Assembly: GCF_024398035.1 (NCBI RefSeq)
Contig: NZ_CP073748.1
Coordinates: 1,282,001 to 1,346,000 of the forward strand
DNA: 64,000 nucleotides
Source of the DNA: Kordiimonas sp. SCSIO 12603
GTDB taxonomy: Bacteria > Pseudomonadota > Alphaproteobacteria > Sphingomonadales > Kordiimonadaceae
Direction of reading: 5' to 3'
Under the pieces are notes generated by a model. That model saw only the letters and a program-made list of their open reading frames with translations. It did no database searches and had not been told where the DNA came from. The position numbers and the translations under genes are program-made. Shown piece after piece: positions 1 through 9,564 of the stretch (position 1 is the stretch's first letter; each line of letters opens with the position of its first letter).

Positions 1-109
1 CTTCTGGCGTAGTTTCTGGAGCTTCTTTCGATGCTGCAAGCACATTTAAACCAATGGCGGCAGCCACAACGACCGAAATAGGCGCTGCAATCTTTGCAAT
101 CTTCCTCAC
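1..109 (-). CDS. N-terminus of an exported protein, possibly an RND-type periplasmic adaptor (partial)
   Basis: A GTG start at 109 on the minus strand opens a frame that runs off the left edge. An AGGA Shine-Dalgarno lies about five bases upstream of the GTG. The 36 visible residues begin V/M-R-K-I-A-K-I-A-A-P and continue into a hydrophobic stretch (SVVVAAAIGLNVLAA), then a polar EAPETTPE segment. This is the layout of a signal anchor followed by a periplasmic linker, as in HlyD/AcrA-type membrane fusion proteins. The family assignment rests only on that resemblance; the export signal is well supported, the function is not. Confidence 0.45.
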   Translation of the reverse strand, partial: MRKIAKIAAPISVVVAAAIGLNVLAASKEAPETTPE

Positions 110-395
110 TGCTATCCTCGCATATGTTAGTGTGGCTTTGTGCCACTTCTTATTTATCTTTTTCGTTATATAACAGTCGGCCTCAAGAGTCGACCTTTAA
201 ATTATTTAGGAAACTTAACCTAAAATTACGAGTTATATTTTATAAGCTCTTGAAAAGTATGTGGAATAGTATTTCAATGGTGAACATGTGCATGAACGTC
301 CATGTTTGGTGAGCATGTTATGTGTAGTAAGGATCGATGAGATGTTGGGCGTATGTCTTTATGTTTACACGATTCTTTCATTTGGGGTTTAGCTA

Positions 396-1970
396 GTGTC
401 GCAGGGTTCAGATACGCAAAATCAAGGTGAGGAAGCTGTTAAAAGAAACAGCAGGCCCGAGATGGCGATGCTCCTTGATGCTATTACAGAATGTGTTTTT
501 GTAAGTAACAGAGAGACAATGTTATTTATGAACGGTGCAGCGAAGGCATTGTTCACTGATACAGATGCAGAAAATATCAGCGATTTATCATATTTTATGG
601 GATGGGTTTTCCCTGAAGATCGCGTTCTTCTTCAACAAAAACTCGAAAATTGCCTTGAAGGTAAATCTGACGGCGGCACGTTTGAATTCCGTTTCCTTGT
701 GAACTCAACTGAAATGCGCTGGTTCCGTGGAACCGTGAAGCCTGTCGTTTGGGAAGGCCATGAAGCTGTTGTTGCATCGCTTTATGACGTGACAGACCAG
801 AAGGAAGTGGCGCATGCTCATGACCGTTCTGAGCAGTTATTCCAGAATATTTTCCGTATTACCCCTGAGGTTATGTTGCTCTCAAGCCTCACAGATGGCC
901 GCATTTTTGATGTAAACCCGGCTTTCCTGAATGTGTTTGGTTACCGCAGAGATGATGTTATTGGACGCACATCCGAGGCGCTCGGTATTTGGGCGGACTC
1001 GACCTTCCTTAACAGGTTTGTGGAAGAACTGAAGATGACAGTTTCCATGACAAACGTGCCAGCAACGGTGCGTACGCGCGGCAATATGATCAGGCATTTT
1101 CAGTTGAATGCGCAGAAAATTGATCATGCTGGCGAACAGCTTCTTTTACTTATTGGCCGCGATGTAACGGATGAACTTATTCAGGCGCAGGAACTGCAGC
1201 GAAGTAAGGATTCGGCGGAGCTTGCGAACCGTGCAAAGTCAGAATTCCTCGCAAATATGAGCCACGAGCTTAGAACGCCACTGAATGCAATTCTTGGATT
1301 TGCTGAAATTCTTAGAGACCAGATTATTGGGCCGATAGGGAATGATCGTTACTGTGAATATGCGCAGGATATACATGAAAGTGGTACGCATCTTCTTTCC
1401 ATCATTAACGATATCCTTGATCTGTCGAAGGTGGAAGCAGGGCGGCTTGAAGCGTATCTACACTGGATTGATCCAACCAATAGCCTTGATATGTGTATGA
1501 CACTCGTGCAGCAGCGCGCGTTTGAAAATGATATTACGCTTGAGAAGGATATGGACGAGACAGTTGAGCTTGAGGCTGATCAACGCCTTATCAAGCAGAT
1601 TGGTTTGAACCTTCTTTCAAATGCTGTGAAGTTTACCGAGCCGGGCGGACATGTGAAAATGTGCCTGTCTCGTACAGGGAATGCGGGGCTGTGCCTCAGT
1701 ATCTCTGACACGGGTATTGGTATGACACCAGATGAAATTAAAATCGCGAAGCGTCCGTTCGGGCAAGTGGATACCAGCCTGAGCAAGCGTCATGAAGGCT
1801 CTGGCCTTGGCTTGCCCCTGGTGACTGCATTTACTGAAAAACTGAATGCTACGATGACAATCGATAGCCAGCCAGGTATCGGCACACGGGTAAATATCCT
1901 GTTCCCGCCTGAGAAGGTGCGAGAGAAAGTTAAAGATAGCTATGAAGATGAAAGCCTAGATCAAATCTAG
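396..1970 (+). CDS. Cytoplasmic PAS-PAS sensor histidine kinase (PleC/DivJ-like core)
   Basis: A 524-residue soluble kinase with a GTG start. Two PAS-like sensor regions (about residues 25-135 and 145-265) precede a HisKA dimerisation domain with phospho-acceptor His290 in SHELRTPLNAILGF. The HATPase_c domain shows an N box (LNLLSNAVKF), a G1 box (DTGIGM) and a G2 box (GSGLGLPLV). There is no transmembrane segment and no receiver domain, so it must sense a cytoplasmic signal and phosphorylate a regulator encoded elsewhere. The segment after the His box (IGNDRYCEYAQDIHESGTHL) is typical of PleC/DivJ/PdhS kinases that act on DivK/PleD in alphaproteobacteria; that partner is inference. A very similar kinase core is found in the gene at 6375-8567. 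Confidence 0.85.
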   Translation: MSQGSDTQNQGEEAVKRNSRPEMAMLLDAITECVFVSNRETMLFMNGAAKALFTDTDAENISDLSYFMGWVFPEDRVLLQQKLENCLEGKSDGGTFEFRFLVNSTEMRWFRGTVKPVVWEGHEAVVASLYDVTDQKEVAHAHDRSEQLFQNIFRITPEVMLLSSLTDGRIFDVNPAFLNVFGYRRDDVIGRTSEALGIWADSTFLNRFVEELKMTVSMTNVPATVRTRGNMIRHFQLNAQKIDHAGEQLLLLIGRDVTDELIQAQELQRSKDSAELANRAKSEFLANMSHELRTPLNAILGFAEILRDQIIGPIGNDRYCEYAQDIHESGTHLLSIINDILDLSKVEAGRLEAYLHWIDPTNSLDMCMTLVQQRAFENDITLEKDMDETVELEADQRLIKQIGLNLLSNAVKFTEPGGHVKMCLSRTGNAGLCLSISDTGIGMTPDEIKIAKRPFGQVDTSLSKRHEGSGLGLPLVTAFTEKLNATMTIDSQPGIGTRVNILFPPEKVREKVKDSYEDESLDQI

Positions 1971-1975
1971 GCTTT
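1951..1975. terminator. Hairpin overlapping the kinase stop codon, between convergent genes
   Basis: A perfect 11-bp stem (AAAGCCTAGAT / ATCTAGGCTTT) with a 3-base loop. The TAG stop of the kinase gene is inside the right arm. It lies between the kinase and the convergent purD. The T tract is short on either strand, so its strength as an intrinsic terminator is uncertain. Confidence 0.55.
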
Positions 1976-1986
1976 CGGTTGTTTGA

Positions 1987-3261
1987 TTAAGCTTTTTCAC
2001 GGGCAACAGCACGCCAGCCGATATCTCGGCGGCAGAAGCCATCATCCCATTTAAGTGTATCCACAGCAGTGTAAGCTTTGGCTTGAGCTTCAGTAACAGT
2101 TTCACCAAGGGCGGTTACGTTTAGAACACGTCCGCCAACGGCAAGTACATGGCCGTCTTCCTGCTTTGTGCCCGCGTGGAAGATTTTTGCGCCCGTTGCT
2201 TCTGCGGCTGTAAGGCCTCTGATTTCTGTACCTTTTTTGTAAGAACCCGGATAGCCGTTCGCGGCCATCACAACAGTAAGGGCAACTTTATCGTTCCAGC
2301 TTGCAGTGTGCTCCGCCAGCGTGCCGTTAGCTGTCGCTTCAAGAAGTGGAATGATATCACTATCAAGGCGTGACATCAGTACTTGGCATTCAGGGTCACC
2401 AAAGCGGCAGTTATATTCTATAAGTTTAGGGCCGGTATCAGTGATCATAAGCCCCGCGAAGAACACACCAGTATAAGGGTGGCCCATATCAGCCATGGCT
2501 TCTGTGGTCGGCAGGATAATTTCCTTCATCACCCGTTCGCACATATCATCTGTCATTACTGGCGCCGGGGAGTAAGCGCCCATGCCGCCTGTGTTGGGGC
2601 CCGTATCGCCTTCACCAACGGCTTTATGATCTTGTGCAGTGGCAAGCGCGAGCGTGTTCGCGCCGTCACACAGTGCGAAGAAGCTGGCTTCTTCGCCTGT
2701 CATGAATTCTTCCACTACAACTTCAGCACCCGCATCGCCGAATGCACCGTCGAAAATATAATCAACAGCATCCAGTGCTTCATCGAGCGTCTGCGCGATA
2801 ATCACACCCTTACCAGCGGCCAGGCCGTCAGCCTTAATAACAATCGGTGCACCCTGTTTGCGGATATAATCTTTCGCAAACTCCGGATCTTCAAAGCGGC
2901 CGTAAGCGGCTGTTGGGATACCATATTTGGCGCACATATCTTTGGTGAAGCCTTTTGACCCCTCCAGTTGTGCGGCACCCTTGGTTGGGCCAAAGGCAAG
3001 AATGTCTGCGGCTTTCAGATCATTCACGAGGCCGGCAACCAGTGGTGCTTCCGGGCCAACAACAACCAGATCAACTTCATGATCACGGCAGAATTCAATC
3101 ACTGCACTATGATCTGCTGCATCAAGTGTGACACAGTTTGCAACATCAGCGATGCCGCCGTTACCCGGTGCGCAGTAGAGAGTTTTCAGGAGTGGACTTT
3201 GTGCGATCTTCCATGCCAATGCATGTTCACGGCCCCCAGAGCCGATCAGCAAAATATTCAT
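1987..3261 (-). CDS. purD: Phosphoribosylamine-glycine ligase
   Basis: A 424-residue GAR synthetase, full length for the family. It joins 5-phosphoribosylamine and glycine with ATP in the second step of de novo purine synthesis, in the cytoplasm. The N-terminal nucleotide-binding motif [14 protein letters not shown], the ATP-grasp segment ([11 protein letters not shown], about residue 143) and the [14 protein letters not shown] and FGDPECQ motifs are all present. It is transcribed divergently from xseA across a 111-bp gap, a neighbourhood common in alphaproteobacteria. Confidence 0.97.
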   Translation of the reverse strand: MNILLIGSGGREHALAWKIAQSPLLKTLYCAPGNGGIADVANCVTLDAADHSAVIEFCRDHEVDLVVVGPEAPLVAGLVNDLKAADILAFGPTKGAAQLEGSKGFTKDMCAKYGIPTAAYGRFEDPEFAKDYIRKQGAPIVIKADGLAAGKGVIIAQTLDEALDAVDYIFDGAFGDAGAEVVVEEFMTGEEASFFALCDGANTLALATAQDHKAVGEGDTGPNTGGMGAYSPAPVMTDDMCERVMKEIILPTTEAMADMGHPYTGVFFAGLMITDTGPKLIEYNCRFGDPECQVLMSRLDSDIIPLLEATANGTLAEHTASWNDKVALTVVMAANGYPGSYKKGTEIRGLTAAEATGAKIFHAGTKQEDGHVLAVGGRVLNVTALGETVTEAQAKAYTAVDTLKWDDGFCRRDIGWRAVAREKA

Positions 3262-3372
3262 AATTTTTTGCCCTATCGTGTGGTGTAAGCTTGTAGGCTG
3301 GCTCCTTGTATCATAGGTTCACTGTGAAACAAGCACATTGATAGATTCTTTTTAATCGAGCGAACTTCTTTT

Positions 3373-4824
3373 ATGGCCTCTAATGAAGCAACCACCAATG
3401 CCCATGAATTTACGGTTAGTGAGCTATCTGGCGCGTTAAAGCGCACAGTAGAAGATCGTTTCGGATATGTAAGGGTTCGAGCCGAACTATCAGGCGTGAA
3501 GCGCGCGGCATCTGGCCATATCTACTTTGCGCTAAAGGATGATAGCGCGGTGATGGACGGTGTTATGTGGCGCGGTAGTGCGACGAAACTTTCCTTCGTG
3601 CCCGAGGATGGGCTTGAGGTGGTAGCATCGGGCAAGCTAACCACTTATCCGGCACGCTCAAAATATCAGATGGTTGTGGACCGGATGGAACCAGCGGGTG
3701 CTGGTGCCTTAATGGCGCTTCTTGAAGAACGCAAAAAGAAACTGGCGGCAGAAGGACTGTTTAATCCTGACCGGAAGAAACCAATCCCGTTTTTACCGAG
3801 AGTGATTGGCGTGGTTACATCGCCAACAGGAGCTGTGATCAGAGATATTCTTCACCGTCTGAATGATAGGTTCCCCCGGCACGTAATGGTTTGGCCTGTG
3901 TTGGTGCAGGGTGAAGGGGCTGCTGATCAAGTGGCAAAAGCCATCGAAGGTTTTAATGCCATTGACGGTTCAGGCAATTTACCAAGGCCTGATCTTCTGA
4001 TTGTAGCCCGTGGCGGCGGATCAATTGAAGATTTGTGGGGGTTCAATGAAGAAGCTGTAGTGCGTGCAGCAGCAGCTAGCGATATTCCGCTTATTTCAGC
4101 TGTTGGTCACGAAACGGATACCACGCTTATTGATTATGCTTCTGACTTGAGAGCTCCAACGCCCACAGGTGCAGCAGAGATGGCGGTGCCGGTTCGTGAG
4201 GAGTTGAACTACACGGTAGCTGATCTGGGGCGCAGGCTATCAGGCCTGAAAGTAAGCATGATTGCTGACCGTGCGGAGCGCGTGAAAGGCCTTGCGCGCG
4301 GTCTTCCAAGCCCTCGCGATTTGTTGGGGCTGGCGTCTCAGCGGTTTGATGAACTTTCTGATCGCCTGCCGCGCGGCCTGCAGAATGTAACTCAGAAAAA
4401 AGATATCCAGCTAAGCAGGCTAGCTGGTGGTTTGGGCGCCGGGCGTTTGGTCCAGATGAAGAACTTTAAAGGTACTCAACTGGAAGCTACTGCGAAGCGG
4501 CTCGAACCTGCTTATGAACGCAAGCTGGCTGATTTGTCACAGCGTTTAAACAGTGCAGGCCGAATGCTTGAAAGCCTTTCTTATGAACGTGTTCTGGATC
4601 GTGGTTTTGCCCTTGTTGAGGATGCTTCTGGTAAGCCGGTTGCTTCCTCAGGTGAACTCCATGCTGAACAACAGGTAAGTGTTCGCTTTAAAGACGGCAC
4701 GCGCGGCATGAAAGTGTTGGATGGTGAACCTGTTGAAACAGTTGAAGCGCCAAAACCGGCTCCAAAGCCAAAAGCGAAGCCGAAAGCCAAACCACAAAAT
4801 ACCAATCAAGGTAGTTTGTTCTAG
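3373..4824 (+). CDS. xseA: Exodeoxyribonuclease VII large subunit
   Basis: A 483-residue protein with the N-terminal OB-fold (about 10-110) followed by the ExoVII large-subunit catalytic domain. Diagnostic motifs are GVVTSPTGAVIRDI, VARGGGSIEDLWGFNEE and GHETDTTLIDYASDLRAPTP. With XseB it forms the enzyme that degrades single-stranded DNA to oligonucleotides in repair. The C-terminus carries a Lys/Pro-rich low-complexity tail (KPKAKPKAKP) before the end GSLF, which is common in alphaproteobacterial homologues. xseB is not in this window. Confidence 0.96.
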   Translation: MASNEATTNAHEFTVSELSGALKRTVEDRFGYVRVRAELSGVKRAASGHIYFALKDDSAVMDGVMWRGSATKLSFVPEDGLEVVASGKLTTYPARSKYQMVVDRMEPAGAGALMALLEERKKKLAAEGLFNPDRKKPIPFLPRVIGVVTSPTGAVIRDILHRLNDRFPRHVMVWPVLVQGEGAADQVAKAIEGFNAIDGSGNLPRPDLLIVARGGGSIEDLWGFNEEAVVRAAAASDIPLISAVGHETDTTLIDYASDLRAPTPTGAAEMAVPVREELNYTVADLGRRLSGLKVSMIADRAERVKGLARGLPSPRDLLGLASQRFDELSDRLPRGLQNVTQKKDIQLSRLAGGLGAGRLVQMKNFKGTQLEATAKRLEPAYERKLADLSQRLNSAGRMLESLSYERVLDRGFALVEDASGKPVASSGELHAEQQVSVRFKDGTRGMKVLDGEPVETVEAPKPAPKPKAKPKAKPQNTNQGSLF

Positions 4825-4866
4825 AGTGTCAAAATTCCGCCCATATTGTCTGGTGAAAATGCGCCC

Positions 4867-5670
4867 ATGAAATATTTAAAACACATTCTTCTACTTCTGG
4901 CATTTTATAGCTCAGTTGCTGAGGCGACCGAGCTTAAGGGAGATATTGCCCAAGGCGGTCTTGTTTGGGGGCAGCTCAAGCACGGTGCAGAACTGCGGCT
5001 AGACGGTAAACCTGTTTATGTGGGTAAAGAAGGATATTTCGTTTTCGGCTTCAGCCGAGATGCGGCGGATACGGCAACGCTGGTTATTCTTCACAGAGAT
5101 GGCAGGCGCGAAGAGCGCACGTTGAATGTAGCGCAGCGTAAGTTCAATATTGAACGGATTGAGGGCTTGCCGCCTAAAACTGTAACACCACCAGAAAGCT
5201 GGACCGAACGGCGTAAGGTGGAAACTGGTCGTGTGCGCAAAGCCCGTGCCGCTCGTGCTGTAACACGCCTTGATTGGCTGAATGGTTTTATTAAACCAGC
5301 TGAAGGCCGTTTTTCCGGTTTCTATGGCAGCCAGCGTATATTGAACGGTAAACCGCGCAGCCCGCATTATGGGCTTGATATCGCTGGCCCTGTGGGTACA
5401 CCGATTGTAGCACCAGCGGGCGGTATCGTTACACTTGCAGCACCTGATTTTCTCCTCGAAGGGGGAATAGTGATTATTGACCACGGCTACGGTGTTTCTT
5501 CCACACTTTTCCATATGAACAGTGTTGATGTGCAGGAAGGGCAGCGTATCGAACAGGGAGAGCTGATTGGAACTATCGGTTCCAAAGGCCGTTCAAGCGG
5601 GCCACATGTAGATTGGCGAATTAATTGGGGTAATGTGCGGCTTGATCCGCTATTAACTCTTGAAGAATAA
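4867..5670 (+). CDS. Exported M23 (LytM-type) peptidase family protein
   Basis: I place the start at the ATG at 4867, which opens directly into a signal peptide (MKYLKHILLLLAFYSSVAEA) and has GGTGAA about nine bases upstream. A TTG 21 bases earlier is also in frame. The C-terminal half (about residues 140-260 of this start) is a LytM/peptidase M23 domain with the first zinc motif in PHYGLDIAGPVGTP. The second motif, usually HxH, reads SGPHVDWRINW, so one histidine is replaced by aspartate. This HxD form occurs in a recognised subgroup of M23 proteins. It should act on, or regulate enzymes acting on, peptidoglycan in the periplasm. It lies 42 bases after xseA and may be co-transcribed with it. 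Confidence 0.85.
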   Translation: MKYLKHILLLLAFYSSVAEATELKGDIAQGGLVWGQLKHGAELRLDGKPVYVGKEGYFVFGFSRDAADTATLVILHRDGRREERTLNVAQRKFNIERIEGLPPKTVTPPESWTERRKVETGRVRKARAARAVTRLDWLNGFIKPAEGRFSGFYGSQRILNGKPRSPHYGLDIAGPVGTPIVAPAGGIVTLAAPDFLLEGGIVIIDHGYGVSSTLFHMNSVDVQEGQRIEQGELIGTIGSKGRSSGPHVDWRINWGNVRLDPLLTLEE

Positions 5671-5688
5671 AAGCGACAGGGATTTTCT

Positions 5689-6372
5689 GTGAAAAATATC
5701 TTTATCGGTTCAGCACTGGTTGTAGCTGCGAGTGCAGGTGCTTTTGCTCAGGATAGTGAAAGCGTTTGGTCCTTGGATGGGTATGTAGCATTAGCGACGG
5801 ATTACCGGGATCGTGGCCTGACACTTTCTGATCGCGATCCATCCTATTATGGTTCCCTTTCACTATCCCATGAGAAGGGATGGTTCTTTGGTGTTGATGC
5901 AGCTCGTATTGATGACCAGCGTGGCGGCGATGTACGCACAGAATTTTTCGCGGGTTACCAGATTGATGCAGGTGATTTCATTTATACTCTTTCAGCGGAA
6001 GTTGATGCGATCCACGGTAATGGCAGCCAATATTACCCGGAGTTCAAGGCCTCTATTGCACGAGATTTCGGGCTTGCTTACATCAGTTCCGGTTTTTCAG
6101 TAGCACCTGACGGACGCTGGAACACACCAGATGTAGATAGTTACTATAGCTATGTGGACCTTGAAGTGCCGGTACCAACCATGCCTGAACTCACGCTGAT
6201 TACCCATGTGGGGTATGATATTCGCGATGGCCGTTCTGATTTGTGGGATTGGTCAGCAGGGCTTTCAATCTTTGTGAATGATTTTGAGCTCACGCTTACG
6301 TTTGAAGATAACAGTCTTGATAACCGCTTAAGCAATGGCCAGTTTATCGTAGGTACCAAGTTCTACTTCTAA
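5689..6372 (+). CDS. TorF-family (Gcw_chp) putative outer-membrane porin
   Basis: A 227-residue exported beta-barrel protein with a GTG start and signal peptide ending in AGAFA. The mature part has alternating aromatic/polar strands, repeated G-Y/F motifs, YRDRGLTLSDRDP near the N-terminus and a C-terminal FIVGTKFYF that ends in phenylalanine, the usual outer-membrane insertion signal. The YRDRG-LS segment after a DGYVAL strand is the signature of the TorF/Gcw_chp family. The solute is unknown. It follows the M23 gene by 18 bases and ends 2 bases from the convergent kinase gene, with no terminator between them. Confidence 0.8.
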   Translation: MKNIFIGSALVVAASAGAFAQDSESVWSLDGYVALATDYRDRGLTLSDRDPSYYGSLSLSHEKGWFFGVDAARIDDQRGGDVRTEFFAGYQIDAGDFIYTLSAEVDAIHGNGSQYYPEFKASIARDFGLAYISSGFSVAPDGRWNTPDVDSYYSYVDLEVPVPTMPELTLITHVGYDIRDGRSDLWDWSAGLSIFVNDFELTLTFEDNSLDNRLSNGQFIVGTKFYF

Positions 6373-6374
6373 GT

Positions 6375-8567
6375 TTATGAAGCCAGCTCGGTGCTGTCAC
6401 AAACGTCAGATGCGCCTTTAAAATCACAGTCATCACAGTGGCTTGTGCGTAGTCCGCCAGAACGTTCTGACGGGAAGGTAATCAGTACACTGGTGCCGAT
6501 ATTTTTATAGGTGTTGATCTTCAGTGTGCCGCCGTGAAGTTCTACCAAATCTTTCACCAGGGGCAAGCCCAAGCCTGTCCCTTCGTGGCTTCTGGTGGAA
6601 GTAGTTCCTGCTTGTCCAAATGGAGTTAAAGCGATTTTCAGTTCTTCAGGTGTCATGCCTGAGCCTGTGTCTGATACTTCAATCTGAATACAGCCATCAT
6701 CCAGTATAAGGCCGAGCATTTTTACGCTGCCATAAGCGGGGGTAAATTTTACACCGTTACTTAAGAGATTAAGCAGAATCTGTTTTAGCAGGCGCCTGTC
6801 AGCCTTCAGGTAAGGTACCTCATGATCAACAACCACAGAGATGGTTATTTGCTGCGTTAGAGCTTTTGGCTCTAGTACTGCTTTCACATCTTGAAACAGG
6901 GAGCATAGATCAATTTTTTCTTCAAGTAGCTGAAGCTTGCCGCTTTCAATTTTTGAAAGGTCCAGAATATCGTTGATGATATCAAGAAGGTGCGTACCAC
7001 TATTATGAATATGGCCCACATATTCTTCATATTGGCGGGCGCCCAGTTTCCCAAAAACCTGATGAGACATCATCTCAGAGAAGCCCAAAATAGCGTTGAG
7101 CGGTGTTCTTAGCTCGTGGCTCATGTTAGCCAAAAATTCAGACTTTGCCTGATTGGCCGTACGGGCTTCTTCAATGCTCTGAGTTAACTGCCGAGTATGT
7201 TTGCGCTGTTGGAAAAAGATGATAATTACACCAATAGATCCAAGGAAGATTGCAACCCATGTTGCCCTCAGGTAAGCGGTTTCAGCAGCTTCCAGTTTAG
7301 ATTCTGTTTCCTGTTTTGCGATAATAACCTGCAAGTTGGACTGCAGTTCAGCAAGGCTGTCACGGAAGGTGGCTGTTTGATTGCTGAGCTGTTCCTCACG
7401 AGCTTCATCAAGTAGTTTAAAGGCCTCGTTTGTTTGGCCACGAGATGCTGCAATAAAAGCGTGCGTCAGTTTCTTGGTCGTTTCAAAATAAGCTAGGCCG
7501 GCTTCCGGATTGTTGGTGTAAAAGCTCTCTTCAAGAGCAAGCCTTTCCTCAGCTTTTGCCGGGTTTCCTAGGCGTGCGTAATTTAGAGCGGTAAGGCCAT
7601 TTATATTGGCAATATGCTGTGGTGTAGCGCCTTTATCGGTAAGTGTGAGACTTTTTTCGCCATATGTGTTGGAAGCTTCATAGTTCCCTTGTGTGTACTC
7701 AAGCAGGGCTAACCCAAAATAGAGATAAAATTCATTCGAATAGTTTTGAGTTTGGTCCATTATAGCCTTTAGCGTTTGATACGCGAGTGCAGCCTCTTCG
7801 AAATTCCGTTCGTTTGTTAGCGAAAGTGCTAGATTGTAAACAATAGTTTCTCGATCAATAGCCAGATTTGACCGCTGTGCTGTTTGAAGGGCTTGACCAT
7901 AATATTTTATAATACCGTTTATATCGTCAGCGGCACCGTAACTGAAAGCTATGGTATTTAAAGCTATCATGCGTAGTTTGTCGCTTGATGGCGTTTGATC
8001 GAGAGTTGGTTCAAACTGTACGAGCCGTGCAATACCTTCGAGATAATTCCCGGTTTCTGGCCCTAAATTCGCTTCAACAGCATCAACGAAAAATACAAGC
8101 TCTTCAGTACCGCGAACTTGAGCAAGTTTACGTGTTTGGGCAAAAATATCCCGTGCATTGGTGTAATCCCCTTCAAGCGAAAGCGCATTTGCGTTTGCGA
8201 CTTCAGAATATACTCTAAGTTCCACATCCGGGAGGCTGAAAGAGAGCGGCAGGGCTAGTTTTGAATATTTATACTGGCGTTCAATATCGCTCATATCTAT
8301 GGCGGTATAGAGGATGTCTTTATAAAGCGCTGCAAGTTCTTGGTCGGTTTGAACTCCAGATAACTGGCCTTCCAGTTCCCGCATGTGAAGGAAGGCGTCA
8401 TTTTGTTCGGCATCTTGAAAAGATGTTAAAAAAGCTTTGGTTTTTTCAAGTGATTCTGAAGTGGGGGTATTATTTTGGGCATGAATAGCGGTGTTCAAAC
8501 AGAAAGTAACTGTCTGAAATGTAAATAAAAAAACAAACAACCTATATATATGGCGCCAGTTCAGCAT
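6375..8567 (-). CDS. Membrane sensor histidine kinase with periplasmic TPR-like sensor
   Basis: A 730-residue kinase. A signal peptide or first membrane segment (about residues 8-28) precedes roughly 370 residues of helical TPR-like repeats predicted to be periplasmic. A second membrane segment follows (ATWVAIFLGSIGVIIIFF, about 430-450), then HisKA with His484 and a HATPase domain with boxes LNLLSNGVKF, DTGSGM and GTGLGLPLV. No receiver domain is fused. The HisKA region is nearly the same as in the kinase at 396-1970 (SEFLANMSHELRTPLNAILG in both), so the two are paralogues with different sensors. The C-terminus has three cysteines (CDDCDFKGASDVC), which is unusual for the family. Confidence 0.85.
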   Translation of the reverse strand: MLNWRHIYRLFVFLFTFQTVTFCLNTAIHAQNNTPTSESLEKTKAFLTSFQDAEQNDAFLHMRELEGQLSGVQTDQELAALYKDILYTAIDMSDIERQYKYSKLALPLSFSLPDVELRVYSEVANANALSLEGDYTNARDIFAQTRKLAQVRGTEELVFFVDAVEANLGPETGNYLEGIARLVQFEPTLDQTPSSDKLRMIALNTIAFSYGAADDINGIIKYYGQALQTAQRSNLAIDRETIVYNLALSLTNERNFEEAALAYQTLKAIMDQTQNYSNEFYLYFGLALLEYTQGNYEASNTYGEKSLTLTDKGATPQHIANINGLTALNYARLGNPAKAEERLALEESFYTNNPEAGLAYFETTKKLTHAFIAASRGQTNEAFKLLDEAREEQLSNQTATFRDSLAELQSNLQVIIAKQETESKLEAAETAYLRATWVAIFLGSIGVIIIFFQQRKHTRQLTQSIEEARTANQAKSEFLANMSHELRTPLNAILGFSEMMSHQVFGKLGARQYEEYVGHIHNSGTHLLDIINDILDLSKIESGKLQLLEEKIDLCSLFQDVKAVLEPKALTQQITISVVVDHEVPYLKADRRLLKQILLNLLSNGVKFTPAYGSVKMLGLILDDGCIQIEVSDTGSGMTPEELKIALTPFGQAGTTSTRSHEGTGLGLPLVKDLVELHGGTLKINTYKNIGTSVLITFPSERSGGLRTSHCDDCDFKGASDVCDSTELAS

Positions 8568-8685
8568 GAATTCACCAACTCTACACTATGCGACCCCATC
8601 TAATTTTTATCTGTAAAAAGGAAATTGAAAGTTAACAAGAGCCAGTTTTAGTAAAAACAGTTCTACTTGATTTATAAATAGAAAA

Positions 8686-9543
8686 TCACTTGTTTCTATT
8701 TCGCCATTTCTCAAGCGCTGGCGTAACACGGTCCATAATGGAAGGAATCAGGTTAGGGCAGGATGCTACGATATGAGCGTGAAGTGGTTTCTTGCGGTTG
8801 AAGAGCAATCTGTCTTGATCACCAGTTGTAAGGAGCCCGCCAGCTTCTTCCAAAATCAAGTCTGCAGCAGCTACATCCCAATCATTCTTGGGTCTAAGGG
8901 TTACACAGCAATCAAACTGCCCATCTGCGATCTGGCATATTCTTAGGGCGATGCTGTTGGCTTGTTCTGTATGCATGCCTTCAGGCCAAGGCACTGGCCA
9001 GAAAGGACTTGTATGCTTGAACGCTTCCGGATCGCCCATCATGCGGGCTTCATCAAGGGTGGCGTTACAGCTTACGGCAATTGGCTTGCCGTTCAGGGTT
9101 GCCCCTTTGCCGCGCTGAGCAAAATAAAAGGCGTTTTTAACAGGTGCGTAAAAGGCGGCGATAACTGGTTTCTGGTCTTGCACAAGGGCAACTGAAATAC
9201 CCCAGTTTTCTCCGCCAGCCAGGAAATCGCGCGTGCCATCAATTGGGTCCACGATCCAGAGCCTGCCACACCGAAGCCGTTCAGGCTGATCTTCAGTTTC
9301 TTCAGAAAGCCATCCGTACCCCGGACGGTTCTGCATAAGTGTGGTGCGGAGAAATTCATCAACCGCCATATCAGCTTCTGAAACTGGGTTGTCGGGGGAT
9401 TTATCCCACTGGTGGATATCACCACGTACAAAATAGGAAAGCGCAATACGGCCAGCTTCTTCTGTCACATGCTGCACCAGATTTGCTTCCTCGGTTAGAT
9501 CCCAAGGGCAACTATCTTCATCAAATGGTGCAGCGTTTGACAC
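8686..9543 (-). CDS. cysQ: 3'(2'),5'-bisphosphate nucleotidase / inositol-monophosphatase family, CysQ-like
   Basis: A 285-residue member of the lithium-sensitive phosphatase superfamily. The metal site is seen in SEADMAVDEFL, WLSEETED and WIVDPIDGTRDF, and the second half contains NDWDVAAADLILEEAGG. Alphaproteobacterial proteins of this type beside pmbA are usually annotated CysQ, which removes the 3'-phosphate from PAP formed during sulfate assimilation. Motif reading cannot exclude inositol monophosphate as substrate. It follows pmbA by 21 bases on the same strand, so the two probably form an operon. Confidence 0.8.
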   Translation of the reverse strand: MSNAAPFDEDSCPWDLTEEANLVQHVTEEAGRIALSYFVRGDIHQWDKSPDNPVSEADMAVDEFLRTTLMQNRPGYGWLSEETEDQPERLRCGRLWIVDPIDGTRDFLAGGENWGISVALVQDQKPVIAAFYAPVKNAFYFAQRGKGATLNGKPIAVSCNATLDEARMMGDPEAFKHTSPFWPVPWPEGMHTEQANSIALRICQIADGQFDCCVTLRPKNDWDVAAADLILEEAGGLLTTGDQDRLLFNRKKPLHAHIVASCPNLIPSIMDRVTPALEKWRNRNK

Positions 9544-9564
9544 TCTGAAAACTTTCTTGCTGGC

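Noticed and set aside
2383-2958. Long open frame on the + strand opposite purD
   Set aside because: It is antisense to a clearly coding purD, and its product has no domain pattern; it follows from purD codon use.
3318-3328. TTCAC-T-GTGAA palindrome between purD and xseA
   Set aside because: It is short and no regulator or second copy with the same spacing was found; the GTGAAA/TTTCAC dyad upstream of tetR has different spacing.
4741-4800. Lys/Pro/Ala repeat at the xseA 3' end as a DNA repeat element
   Set aside because: It is a low-complexity protein tail common in XseA homologues and is not dispersed in the window.
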